Shown: piece after piece, positions 51,379 through 60,107 of the stretch
Layout of the letters: every line of letters begins with the position of its first letter
Numbering within the stretch: position 1 is the first letter of the stretch
Source of the DNA: Cellvibrio fontiphilus_A
GTDB lineage: Bacteria; Pseudomonadota; Gammaproteobacteria; Pseudomonadales; Cellvibrionaceae
Direction: 5' to 3'
Assembly (NCBI RefSeq): GCF_042646205.1
Contig: NZ_JBHRTF010000003.1
Span: forward strand, 310,001 to 374,000
DNA length: 64,000 nucleotides
Position numbers and translations under genes: made by a program
Notes under the pieces: model-generated
What the model saw: the letters and a program-made list of their open reading frames with translations, nothing else
The model's database searches: none
What the model was told of the DNA's origin: nothing

Positions 51379-51793
51379 GAGCAGTGTTTCTTTAGCAGCA
51401 ACAACAAAATGAAAAAACCAATTTCCCCCTATCAGCAATAACCGCGCCATTTACCAATTGCACTAGTGCTTGCGCTCGGGTAGTGTTGGCTAGTGGTTAT
51501 TAGTGTTTGAAAACCAGCATTTGCGGCTGATATTTCAACAGTGAGTGATGTTGGTGTAATGCGGTGTAATGGATTTTTTGAAGTAAAAACGTAGGTTGCG
51601 GGTGAGCTTGGGAACTCCAACAAGCTGATGGACGGGAATACGCCCAGTGTTGATGCAGACCAATGTCTGAATAAAAGCTAGTAATGGGGTGTGATTGGAA
51701 GATATGCTATTAAATAAATTTAAAACCTTAGGCGGAAAATTTTCGATTTGAAATGCGGAAAGATTCCATTTAATCACATTGTTAGAGCGATAT
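51379..51793. other. Region between the efflux operon and the PIN pseudogene
   Basis: 415 bases. The sigma-54 promoter of the pump gene lies at 51434-51449. Beyond it are short repeats of CACTAGTG/TAGTG (51460-51510). From about 51550 on the DNA is noticeably A/T-rich, continuous with the pseudogene. No intact gene was seen. Confidence 0.55.
51434..51449 (-). promoter_or_regulatory. Sigma-54 promoter of the RND efflux operon
   Basis: Minus strand TGGCGCGGTTATTGCT: one mismatch to TGGCACG-N4-TTGCW, with 10-base GG/GC spacing. Predicted start near 51423, about 45 bases before the ATG. Confidence 0.8.
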
Positions 51794-52290
51794 ATGTCAG
51801 ACTTTCCAACAAGGGCTAATTTTTTTGATGCTTCAGCTTTAGCAAAGGTATACTCGAAAGAATACGGCTCAGATATTTTAATTGAGTATTTTTACAATTA
51901 TGCACCAACAAAATTCACCACGCCATTTTGCTTGTACGAAGCACTGAATGTGCTAAAAACAAAATGGTTGCACAGAAAAGAGTTAGCAAGCCCGAATATC
52001 TAGAAGCATCTTTTAGACTTGTAACTCACTATAGAGCAATATCTTAACATGTTAATGATCTTGAGTTTTCAGATCGTATTGTTTTTGAAAAAACGCAGAG
52101 TATTGCGGAGAAATATTCCCTTGATTTATCCGATGCATTTCAAATTTTAACTGTTAAAGAGGGAGAGTTTTCATTTTTCTGTGATCATTCGGTAACTCTT
52201 CTAATAACTGCAGACAAAGCGCTTGCTCAAGCGGCGCAACAAGAAGGAATTAAAACTTGGTATTGTTTAGATCCAGAAATACCAAAGTAG
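51794..52290 (+). pseudogene. PIN-domain (VapC-like) toxin, broken by a frameshift and a stop
   Basis: The first part reads MSDFPTRANFFDASALAKVY, with the first PIN acidic residue, and ends prematurely at about 52003. Shifting frame near 51970-51985 (an A-rich stretch) continues as RVSKPEYLEASFRLVTHYR, meets TAA at 52045-52047, and then resumes in the same frame with DLSDAFQIL, LLITADKALAQAAQQEG and a final stop at 52288-52290. The later acidic positions of a PIN nuclease are recognisable (DLSDA, TADKAL). Two independent lesions make it a decayed gene. No antitoxin gene is visible upstream. It is A/T-rich relative to its neighbours, suggesting acquired DNA. Confidence 0.82.
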
Positions 52291-52297
52291 CATGTAG

Positions 52298-52323
52298 GTA
52301 CGATTAGCGCAGCGTAATCGTAC
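52298..52323. repeat. REP-like palindrome
   Basis: GTACGATTA-GCGCAGCG-TAATCGTAC, with perfect 9-bp arms, directly after the PIN pseudogene. It resembles dispersed intergenic palindromes of proteobacteria. Confidence 0.8.
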
Positions 52324-52407
52324 GCATGAAAAACCAATCGCCAAATTTCAGGAGGCAAGGAAATGCCCAATTATTGCTGAAATCTGCCTCACAAATAATA
52401 AGCCAAC

Positions 52408-52432
52408 AAAAAGTTGGGCATCTCTGCCCAAC
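52408..52432 (-). terminator. Terminator after receptor 3
   Basis: GTTGGGCA-TCTC-TGCCCAAC stem (52413-52432), followed on the minus strand by TTTTTGTT. Confidence 0.85.
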
Positions 52433-52447
52433 CTACCTTTCAAAAAA

Positions 52448-55330
52448 TCAAAATCTCCCACTAAACGTTACACCAACCCAACGCGGCACTGCTGGTGTGT
52501 AGTTGTTCCAGGTGCGGGCGGTTGGGGTGTCGTCGTCTAACAGGTTTTTTACGACGAGGTTTACATCGAAGGTTTGATTGGTGTTGCCGAGGCCAATACC
52601 GAAATCCACAATTGTGCGGCCTTCAATCCAGCCATAGCTTGAGAGCGAGTTATCGGAATTGTATTTGCTGTTGTATTGCGCGTTTAAGTTGGTGTGGAAT
52701 TCTTTGCCGTCCCATACCGGCAGGCGGTAATCCACGCCCAGGTTAAATGAATATTTGGATGCGCCGGGTAGGGTTTCACCGCTTACGTCCTGATATTGCG
52801 GCGCGCCTGTGTAGCCATTTTCTGATGGCTGGGGTGAGTTGGTGAATTCAATGTATTTTGCATCGGTAATCGCGCCCGCTAAACGTAAAGTGGTATTGGG
52901 GATGCCGGAATAAACGCTGTCGATTTCAATACCGCGTGCGCGCACTTTGGGAATGTTAGCGGTTGCGTTGGTGTAAACATCGTTAGCAGTTGGGTCGGCT
53001 TGGCGGTTCAGGTTGGTGGTGTATTCGTCATACACGCGGCTGGTTTGTTGGTAATCCTTAATGTTCATTTCAAACAGCGCGATGTTAAATACCAGTGTGT
53101 TATCCAACAGCAGCGATTTCACACCTAATTCCAGTGCATCGTTTTTCTCTTCTTTTACCAAATTGGAAATGCCATTAGTTGCCTGCGCGATACCAGCTTT
53201 CTCGCCATGCTGCCAGGAGAAATAACCGGTCAGGTTTTCATGGAATTTATAGGTGGGGCTGATGACAAAGGCGGGCAGGGTTTTCTCGTAGCGTTCTACA
53301 TTAATCTCGTTAAACACCACACCAATTTGCGATTGGCGCAGTGCTTTGGCAGCGCCAACCTGTGCTTTTTGCGCAGCGGTCAAACTGTTATAGGCATCGC
53401 CCGGTGCTGCGCCTGCGGCTTTGCCGAAATATTCAGCGGCAAGTTGATCAGCAAGGGTTAATTGTGCGGTGGAGTTGTCGGTGACTAATGACTTGGTGCC
53501 ATCGGCATTGGTGACAATGCGCCCGAGGGTTCCCGCTGGAATGGTCAGGCTATCGCTGATTTTGGTGGCGCTGTTAACGGAATGGAAACCGCCAAGGTTT
53601 ACCTCGCCCACATTGGCAGGATTCAATTCAGCACCGAAGCCGTGATCTTTAATATAGGTTGATGTGCGATTGGTGCGTTCCTCGCGGGTAAAACGTAAGC
53701 CGGTGGTGAGCACAAATTTGTCGGTGAAATTCCAGTTAGCTTGGCCGAAGGCGGCGATGCTTTCGTTGTTGATGTCCTGAAAACCGGCAGGGCTATTCCA
53801 TGCCATATCCAGACCCGAGAGCGAATTAATTAACAGGTAGCGGCCAGCGCTGTCTTTATCGAGAGTGGTGTACTGCGCGCTACTGGCAAACCAGGCACCG
53901 GCATCATTGCCCCACACACGTTGGTATTCTGCTTGGTTGTTGACATCCAGATAATACAAACCGGTTTGATAATCCACAAATCCGCCTTGCTGCGAGCTCA
54001 AACGCAATTCCTGACTGACTTGTTTGTAGTCGTTAAAAAATCCACCGGAATTGCGCTGGATATCAAAGGGCGTGCCTTCATCGTTCACCGCGTTAAAGTG
54101 GTAATCCTTATAGGCGGTGATGGAGGTAATGGTGTGTGAATCCAGCTTCCAATTTAAATCCAGCGTTGCGCCGTTGCTACCGGTAATGAGCGGGCGGCGG
54201 CCATCGGTGTTGTATTCGTTTTCGCCGCCACCGAATAAATAATCATCCTGATAATTGTAATTCGGGCTCTGGGTAAACCAGCGGCGCGTTAAGCGTTTGC
54301 TCGCATCGGAATTATTTGGGTTAGTGCTGCCATCGGAATATTTCTCCGGTGTGGGCGTATAAATAGTGCGGCCATTGGTGCGTTCACCGGAACGCGGCTG
54401 CACATCCACCGCGAGCCGCGTACTGAAATCTTCTGTAGGTGTTAGTAAAAATTGTACGCGACCAGACACGCGCTCTTTATTAGAAATGCTTTCATCGCTG
54501 TTGTAAGCATTTTTAATATCGCCCTGGCCTTTGCTTACGCTGAGTGTGCCGCGCCATGCTAATAAATCGTCTACCACGGCACCACCACCGGCAAAGCGGC
54601 CTTGTACTGTGTCCCATTCACCGAAGGTGAGCGAGTAAGAAAAATCTGAATCAAACGAGGGGCGTTTGGTGGTGACATTAATGGCACCTATGCTGCTATT
54701 TTTACCCAGCAAGGTACCCTGTGGGCCGCGCGCAACTTCTACGGTTTCGATATCGGTGAAATCAAAACTCGATGAAAGCGCGTTATAGGCATAGTTAACA
54801 CCATCCACAATTAAACCCACCGCCGGGTCTTGCGCTTCGGTTTGGCCTTGTTTGCCAATACCGCGAATAGAGAGGCTGCTGGTTCTTTGGTTACCCTGAT
54901 TCCAGGAAATATTGGCGAGCCGCTGGGTGAGGGCACTGATGTCAGTCGCATTCAAACGCTCCAGCTCTTTACCTTGTACGACCGATACCGACAGCGGAAC
55001 GTCTTGCAGTTTCTCAATGCGGTTACGGCTGCGCACTGTCACCACACCCAGCACCAGTGGCTTATTTTGCGCACTGGCATTTGTGTTATTCGCAGCAGTG
55101 GTTGTTTGCGCCGTTTGATTTTGTGCAGTGCTTTTTTCAGCAGTTGCGGTTGTTGTTTGTGCAACAGCGATGGATGAAAAAGCCAATGCCGCGATGGCTA
55201 AAGCAAGCGGTTTGGTTGCGAAGAAAACATTTGCTGTTGTGTTCAGATCTTTTACTGTTTGCTTGCTATCAACAACTGTTTCATTTCTATCAATCAGGTT
55301 GAGCGAGGTAATTTTCTTGCGATGTTTCAT
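52448..55330 (-). CDS. TonB-dependent outer-membrane receptor 3
   Basis: 960 residues. An extended N-terminus (about 40 residues) precedes the signal hydrophobic core; cleavage is near AVAQ (about residue 58), followed by a Thr/Gln/Asn-rich linker. TonB-box region GVVTVRSRN, then plug motifs SLSIRGIGKQG and VARGPQGTLLGKNSSIGAIN, then a large barrel ending FSGRF. It is the same subfamily as the receptor at 26872-29442. It is divergent from the DUF1549 operon, and both have sigma-54 promoters in the shared gap. This suggests that the receptor imports the substrate used by the extracytoplasmic proteins encoded next door. Confidence 0.93.
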   Translation of the reverse strand: MKHRKKITSLNLIDRNETVVDSKQTVKDLNTTANVFFATKPLALAIAALAFSSIAVAQTTTATAEKSTAQNQTAQTTTAANNTNASAQNKPLVLGVVTVRSRNRIEKLQDVPLSVSVVQGKELERLNATDISALTQRLANISWNQGNQRTSSLSIRGIGKQGQTEAQDPAVGLIVDGVNYAYNALSSSFDFTDIETVEVARGPQGTLLGKNSSIGAINVTTKRPSFDSDFSYSLTFGEWDTVQGRFAGGGAVVDDLLAWRGTLSVSKGQGDIKNAYNSDESISNKERVSGRVQFLLTPTEDFSTRLAVDVQPRSGERTNGRTIYTPTPEKYSDGSTNPNNSDASKRLTRRWFTQSPNYNYQDDYLFGGGENEYNTDGRRPLITGSNGATLDLNWKLDSHTITSITAYKDYHFNAVNDEGTPFDIQRNSGGFFNDYKQVSQELRLSSQQGGFVDYQTGLYYLDVNNQAEYQRVWGNDAGAWFASSAQYTTLDKDSAGRYLLINSLSGLDMAWNSPAGFQDINNESIAAFGQANWNFTDKFVLTTGLRFTREERTNRTSTYIKDHGFGAELNPANVGEVNLGGFHSVNSATKISDSLTIPAGTLGRIVTNADGTKSLVTDNSTAQLTLADQLAAEYFGKAAGAAPGDAYNSLTAAQKAQVGAAKALRQSQIGVVFNEINVERYEKTLPAFVISPTYKFHENLTGYFSWQHGEKAGIAQATNGISNLVKEEKNDALELGVKSLLLDNTLVFNIALFEMNIKDYQQTSRVYDEYTTNLNRQADPTANDVYTNATANIPKVRARGIEIDSVYSGIPNTTLRLAGAITDAKYIEFTNSPQPSENGYTGAPQYQDVSGETLPGASKYSFNLGVDYRLPVWDGKEFHTNLNAQYNSKYNSDNSLSSYGWIEGRTIVDFGIGLGNTNQTFDVNLVVKNLLDDDTPTARTWNNYTPAVPRWVGVTFSGRF

Positions 55331-55372
55331 TGACTAACTCCAGTGATTTGTTTTGTTAACATCACAGGATTT

Positions 55373-55388
55373 CGCAACTTGTGTGCCA
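55373..55388 (-). promoter_or_regulatory. Sigma-54 promoter of receptor 3
   Basis: Minus strand TGGCACACAAGTTGCG: only one mismatch in the TGGCACG and TTGC blocks, 10 bases between GG and GC. Predicted start near 55362, about 32 bases before the ATG. Confidence 0.85.
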
Positions 55389-55494
55389 AATAAAAAATAC
55401 CTTGTGATCGTCAATAAAAAATAAAAATAAAATTTCAATAAATTCAATGAAGTAAATGGTGATTAGATTTTTTGTGTAACTGAATTTTAAATAA

Positions 55495-55510
55495 TGGCTC
55501 GCTAGTTGCT
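55495..55510 (+). promoter_or_regulatory. Sigma-54 promoter of the DUF1549-DUF1501 operon
   Basis: TGGCTCGCTAGTTGCT: one mismatch to consensus, correct spacing. The 106 bases to the opposing receptor promoter are almost pure A/T and probably carry shared activator sites. Confidence 0.85.
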
Positions 55511-55612
55511 TTTACCTAACTGTATTTTCTTTGCTGTTGAGTTTTCAATAACAAACCATTTTCAGTAAAACCAATAGCGCATATCAGTGTGCAATAGGGT
55601 AGGAGCAAGTAG

Positions 55613-57991
55613 ATGAGAAATAGAAAAGTCTTGCTGGCAGTGTTGGTTAGCTTGTCAGCCGGCGTTTTGGGATTTGGCCAAGCAGTCGCACTAACAGAAA
55701 AAACAGAAAAAAAGATAGAGAAAAAAGCAGAAAAAACAAAACCCATTACCAGCACTGCATCGCGTGATTGGGCTTATGAACCTATCAGCAAAAATGTTGT
55801 GGTGCCGGACGCTAATGGCAGCAAATGGGTACGCACGCCTATCGATAATTTTATTCTGGCGCGTTTAAATGAATATGGATTGACTCCGGCAGAGGAAGCC
55901 GATCGCGCTACTTATATTCGTCGTGTAACCCTGGATTTGATCGGGTTTTTACCTACGCCGGATGAAGTCGCTGCGTTTGAAAAAGATAAATCGCCCGATG
56001 CTTATGAGAAAGTCGTTGATCGCCTGCTTGCCTCACCGCATTTCGGTGAGCGCCAGGCTCGCCGCTGGTTGGATTTGGCACGTTATGCGGACAGTGCTGG
56101 TTTCCAGAATGACCAGACACGCCCGAATAATTGGCGCTACCGCGATTACGTTATCAAATCCTTTAACGAGGATAAGCCTTTCAACCAATTTGTACGCGAG
56201 CAAGTCGCGGGCGATGAATTGTGGCCAGATAATCAGGAGGCAAAAATTGCTACAGGGTTGTTGGCGGGTTACCCGGATAATTTTAACTCGCGTGATTTGG
56301 TGCAACGTCACTACCAAATTGCGACCGATATGACCGATCTGGTTGGCGAAACTTTTCTTGCGTCTACTATCGGTTGCGCGAGATGTCACAACCATAAAAT
56401 CGACAAGATCAGCCAGGTTGAATATTTCCAACTGCAAGCCTTTTTTGCTAACACCTTTAACAATGAACGTGTGGAATTAGCAAAAGGTACTGAAACGCAA
56501 TGGGATATTGATTTTATTACCGCGCAAGCGGCGTATCAGGCAGCGATCAAACCGATTACCGACCAACAAAAAGCCATTCTGGATCAGGTGCGTGAAAAAG
56601 GGCGTAAGTATCACAACGAGCGCTATTTAACTGACAGCCGCGATGCGATTTTTAAACCCAAGGAGCTGTGGACGCCGCTCGATAAATGGGTGAACGCACG
56701 TTTGAATGCAGTGGCATCCGAGCGCGATATTGTGGCTTATTTGCGTGAGACCACGGCAAATAAAGATCACCCGCAATACGATCCGGCCAATGTGGAGCGC
56801 TGGGTTGAATACGAACGTTTGACTGAAGAGTTGAAAAAATTTGATCACCTGCGTCCGCGTCGCGGATCAAAAACCTACACAGCGTTAACCGAACTGGGAA
56901 CAGAGGCACCGCCAATCCACGTGCGTTTTAACGGTATTCACGAACGCCCATTGGACGCAGTTGAACCGGGCTTACCTAAGTTGTGGGCGGCCAATTATCC
57001 GCTGACGATTACCCCGACCGCGACATCCACTGGCCGCCGCACGGCTTTGGCAAATTGGTTGGTGAGTGAAGAAAACCCATTAACCAGCCGTGTGTATGTG
57101 AACCGTGTATGGGCGCAATTATTTAACAAAGGAATTGCGGGCATCGTAGAAGATTTTGGTCGCGCCGGTGAAAAACCCACGCATCCGGAATTGTTGGATT
57201 ATCTCGCCAACCAATTTGTGAACAACGGTTGGAGCGTGAAGAAACTGCAACGTGAAATCGTATTGTCGGCAGTGTATCGCCAATCATCCGATGAACGTGC
57301 CGAGGTATTGAAAATAGATCCAGCCAATAAATTGTTGGCGACTTACCCACGTAAACGTTTGGAAGCAGAAGAACTGCGTGACTCCTTATTGTTTGCCGCC
57401 GGTGAGTTGGATGAAACTATTGGCGGGCCAGCGGTATTCCCGAAAGTGCCAGCCAGTTTGGTGGCCGGTAATGTGTTGGCCAATGGCGGCGGTGCGCTTT
57501 GGGAAGACGCAAAAGACCCTAACGACCATAAACGCCGCAGCATTTATACCTTTGTGCGCCGCAGTTTGCCTTATCCGTTAACCGCCTCTTTTGATCCGGC
57601 AGACCCTTCCAAGCCGCATCACAAACGCGATGTCACAACAACGCCGTTGCAAGCCTTGACCCTGTTCAACAGCGATGTGGTATTCGGTTGGTCGCAAGCA
57701 TTGGCCGGGCGAGTGATCGCGGACGTTGGCCCCAATGAAGGTGCGCAGATTGATCGCTTGTATGAAATTTTGTTCTCGCGCAAACCCACCAGCAAAGAAA
57801 AATCGGCGCTCAAGGGTTTCTTGAAAGAACAGGAAAAATTAGTGGCGCAAAAAGCCTGGACGGACAAGTTTGAAGTGGCAGTGCCTACCGGCTTGAAAGA
57901 CACCAAAAATCTGGATCCGTTTAAAGCGGCAGCCTTTGTGGATTTGGTGCATGCGGTCGCTAACTCCAACGATTTTGCGTATCGATTCTGA
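55613..57991 (+). CDS. DUF1549/DUF1553 (planctomycete-type PSCyt2/PSD1) secreted protein
   Basis: 792 residues with a signal peptide (about 1-26) and a Lys/Glu/Thr-rich linker. The DUF1549 half begins VRTPIDNFILARL and contains GERQARRWLDLARYADSAGF and a heme-like CxxCH (STIGCARCHNHKID). The DUF1553 half contains RRTALANWLVSEENPLTSRVYVNRVW and PRKRLEAEELRDSLL. The N-terminal cytochrome domain often found in planctomycete versions is absent. Function is unknown; family members are paired with DUF1501 proteins, as here. AGGAG precedes the start. The gene opens a five-gene operon with cytochromes, implying an electron-transfer-linked reaction in the periplasm. Confidence 0.9.
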   Translation: MRNRKVLLAVLVSLSAGVLGFGQAVALTEKTEKKIEKKAEKTKPITSTASRDWAYEPISKNVVVPDANGSKWVRTPIDNFILARLNEYGLTPAEEADRATYIRRVTLDLIGFLPTPDEVAAFEKDKSPDAYEKVVDRLLASPHFGERQARRWLDLARYADSAGFQNDQTRPNNWRYRDYVIKSFNEDKPFNQFVREQVAGDELWPDNQEAKIATGLLAGYPDNFNSRDLVQRHYQIATDMTDLVGETFLASTIGCARCHNHKIDKISQVEYFQLQAFFANTFNNERVELAKGTETQWDIDFITAQAAYQAAIKPITDQQKAILDQVREKGRKYHNERYLTDSRDAIFKPKELWTPLDKWVNARLNAVASERDIVAYLRETTANKDHPQYDPANVERWVEYERLTEELKKFDHLRPRRGSKTYTALTELGTEAPPIHVRFNGIHERPLDAVEPGLPKLWAANYPLTITPTATSTGRRTALANWLVSEENPLTSRVYVNRVWAQLFNKGIAGIVEDFGRAGEKPTHPELLDYLANQFVNNGWSVKKLQREIVLSAVYRQSSDERAEVLKIDPANKLLATYPRKRLEAEELRDSLLFAAGELDETIGGPAVFPKVPASLVAGNVLANGGGALWEDAKDPNDHKRRSIYTFVRRSLPYPLTASFDPADPSKPHHKRDVTTTPLQALTLFNSDVVFGWSQALAGRVIADVGPNEGAQIDRLYEILFSRKPTSKEKSALKGFLKEQEKLVAQKAWTDKFEVAVPTGLKDTKNLDPFKAAAFVDLVHAVANSNDFAYRF

Positions 57992-58096
57992 TACGCAAAA
58001 TCCAAAAATTTTTATTCTTAATTCTTTTAACAACAGCTTTTAACAAAAGCTATTTAAACAAATGGCTATTAACACATTACTGATGAGATAAAGGCA

Positions 58097-59551
58097 ATGG
58101 ACAATAAATCACGTCGCGATTTTTTAAAGAACACTGGCTTGGGAGTAGGTGGTGCGGCTTTGGCAGGCGCTATTCCCGGTTTGAATATTTCTGCCGCACG
58201 TGCGTCAGATCTGGTTAACCCGGTAGACCCTTTAGCGCCGAAAGAACCACATTTTCCAGCGAAAATTAAATCGGTTATTTGGTTACACCAAAACGGCGCG
58301 CCCAGCACCCTGGACTTATACGATTACAAACCCGAGCTGGTAAAAAATGCCGGCAAAGGTGTGCCGGATTCATTTTTGAAAGGCATTAAAACCAGTACCC
58401 AGGGTGGGGTCAATGAATTATTTGTTTCCAACAAAAGAAGTTGGAAACAATACGGCGACAGTGGTGCATGGTTTTCCGATTTATTGCCAAACCTTGCTAA
58501 CCACGCCGATAAACTTACGTTTATTAAATCCAGCGTGACCATTGGTGCAACCCACGATATTTCCATTTTGAAATTAAACACTGGCGATCTGAACCCTGGC
58601 CGTCCGTCATTGGGTGCATGGATTTCCTACGCACTGGGTACGGCCAATCCGGATTTGCCACCCTACGTAGTGTTGTACAACGGCGCATCGGAACCGCGCG
58701 CAGGTTCGGTGAATTGGCATTCCGGTTTCTTGCCTGCCGTTTACCAAGGGACTGCATTCCGCCCCGGTGCATCGCCTATTTATTATTTGGATCGCCCGGA
58801 ATTGCGCTCGGCATTACAACAGCGCAATTCACTGGATTTGCTCAACAAACTAAATCAGTTGGGTGCGAGCAATCGCCCGCTGGATAGCGAATTAAAAGCG
58901 CGTTTGCGCTCTTACGAATTGGCTGACCGCATGCAAGTCGCTGCACCAGAAGCGGTTGATCTCAATAAAGAAAGTGATGCAACCAAAAAACTCTACGGTA
59001 TTGATGACCCGATCAGCAGCAGCTACGGCACCACGCTGTTGCGCGCGCGCCGTTTGGTTGAGCGCGGTGTGCGTTTTATCCAAGTGGTGAGTGGTGCGCC
59101 CGATGGCGAAACGGAAATCACCAGCTGGGATGCGCACGATGATCTGGATAAAAACCACGGTCTGATGGCAAAAATGGTGGATAAACCCATCGCCGGTTTA
59201 TTGGAAGATTTGAAATCACTCGGTTTGTTGGAAACAACCTTGGTGGTGTGGACGTCGGAATTCTCGCGCACACCTTGGGGCGAGAGCGGCACTGGCCGTG
59301 ACCATAACCCATGGGGCTACACGCAATGGATGGCGGGTGGCGGATTAAAAGCGGGCTTCACCTACGGCGCAACCGATGAATTGGGTGTGCAGGTTGCCGA
59401 TAAAGATACCGCCGTGGATACCTACGATTTGCACGCGACTGTGTTGCATTTAATGGGCTTGAACCATTTGAAGACGACTTATATCAACAACGGTCGCTCT
59501 GAGCGACCAACGGTAGTCTTCGGTAAAGTGGTAAAAGATATTTTGGCGTAA
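58097..59551 (+). CDS. DUF1501 protein with Tat signal
   Basis: 484 residues. The twin-arginine signal KSRRDFLKNTG lies at the N-terminus, so it is exported folded. The DUF1501 domain follows: SVIWLHQNGAPSTLDLYDYKPEL near the start, then GASEPRAGS, VERGVRFIQVVSG and WTSEFSRTPWGESGTGRDHNPWG with conserved acidic and His residues. The family is generally placed in the alkaline-phosphatase/sulfatase-like fold group, suggesting metal-dependent hydrolysis, though no reaction is proven. It follows its DUF1549/DUF1553 partner by 105 bases and is succeeded by an attenuator-like hairpin. Confidence 0.9.
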   Translation: MDNKSRRDFLKNTGLGVGGAALAGAIPGLNISAARASDLVNPVDPLAPKEPHFPAKIKSVIWLHQNGAPSTLDLYDYKPELVKNAGKGVPDSFLKGIKTSTQGGVNELFVSNKRSWKQYGDSGAWFSDLLPNLANHADKLTFIKSSVTIGATHDISILKLNTGDLNPGRPSLGAWISYALGTANPDLPPYVVLYNGASEPRAGSVNWHSGFLPAVYQGTAFRPGASPIYYLDRPELRSALQQRNSLDLLNKLNQLGASNRPLDSELKARLRSYELADRMQVAAPEAVDLNKESDATKKLYGIDDPISSSYGTTLLRARRLVERGVRFIQVVSGAPDGETEITSWDAHDDLDKNHGLMAKMVDKPIAGLLEDLKSLGLLETTLVVWTSEFSRTPWGESGTGRDHNPWGYTQWMAGGGLKAGFTYGATDELGVQVADKDTAVDTYDLHATVLHLMGLNHLKTTYINNGRSERPTVVFGKVVKDILA

Positions 59552-59566
59552 GCCTTTGCTAACACG

Positions 59567-59595
59567 AACGCGAGGTAGACAGTCTGCCTCGCGTT
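59567..59595 (+). terminator. Stem-loop after the DUF1501 gene
   Basis: AACGCGAGGTAGAC pairs with GTCTGCCTCGCGTT (one G-T pair) around a single-base loop centre. No strong T run, so it may lower readthrough into the cytochrome genes or protect the upstream mRNA end. Confidence 0.7.
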
Positions 59596-59663
59596 TGCGT
59601 AAGCAAACTAGTGCACCAAAGCAAGTCGAAAAAATGTATTGTTTTAAATAGGTAAAAAGTCTG

Positions 59664-60104
59664 ATGCGTAATCCTGCGGGTGCTGTTCGTTTTAGTGTAT
59701 TAAATATTTTGTTGTTAATTGTTGCGAATATTGTGTTTGTATCGGCGCTTTTTTCACACAATATATTCGCACAAGAGCTGGAAATGGACATGGATTTGAT
59801 GCAAACCATTGAAAGCACCAACGATAATTTATCGTCCAATATTGCGTTGGAAAATGCTGAATCGGCAATTGCCGATGCGCAAACACTCAATGAGTTGTTT
59901 GCGGTGGTAGCGGATCACTATCAACAAGAATTGGCTGCAGGAAAGGATGTGGCTGAGGCAGTTGATCTCACCAATAAAAGCCTGAAATTTTCCAGCGAAA
60001 TTATCACCTTCCTGCAGCAAGAGGATTACGAGAGTGCTGCCAACACAGCCACTGATTTAGCCCGAACCTGTAAAACCTGCCACAATTTTTATAAAGAAGA
60101 TTGA
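59664..60104 (+). CDS. Small heme c protein (cytochrome c'-like)
   Basis: 146 residues. One N-terminal hydrophobic helix (signal or anchor, about 10-36) is followed by a helical domain with a single heme attachment site at the very C-terminus (CKTCHNFYKED, Cys136-His140). C-terminal heme placement and helical content resemble cytochrome c' or c556. It starts 112 bases after the DUF1501 gene and is followed after three bases by a diheme cytochrome gene. It probably passes electrons between the DUF1549/DUF1501 proteins and the respiratory chain. The lipoprotein at 46153-46785 looks like an analogous part. Confidence 0.78.
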   Translation: MRNPAGAVRFSVLNILLLIVANIVFVSALFSHNIFAQELEMDMDLMQTIESTNDNLSSNIALENAESAIADAQTLNELFAVVADHYQQELAAGKDVAEAVDLTNKSLKFSSEIITFLQQEDYESAANTATDLARTCKTCHNFYKED

Positions 60105-60107
60105 GCT

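Noticed and set aside
51432..51450. Upstream ATG at 51450 as the start of the RND pump
   Set aside because: It would place the first codons inside a near-consensus sigma-54 promoter, and the protein would lose its normal N-terminal MWIVNIALRRP start.
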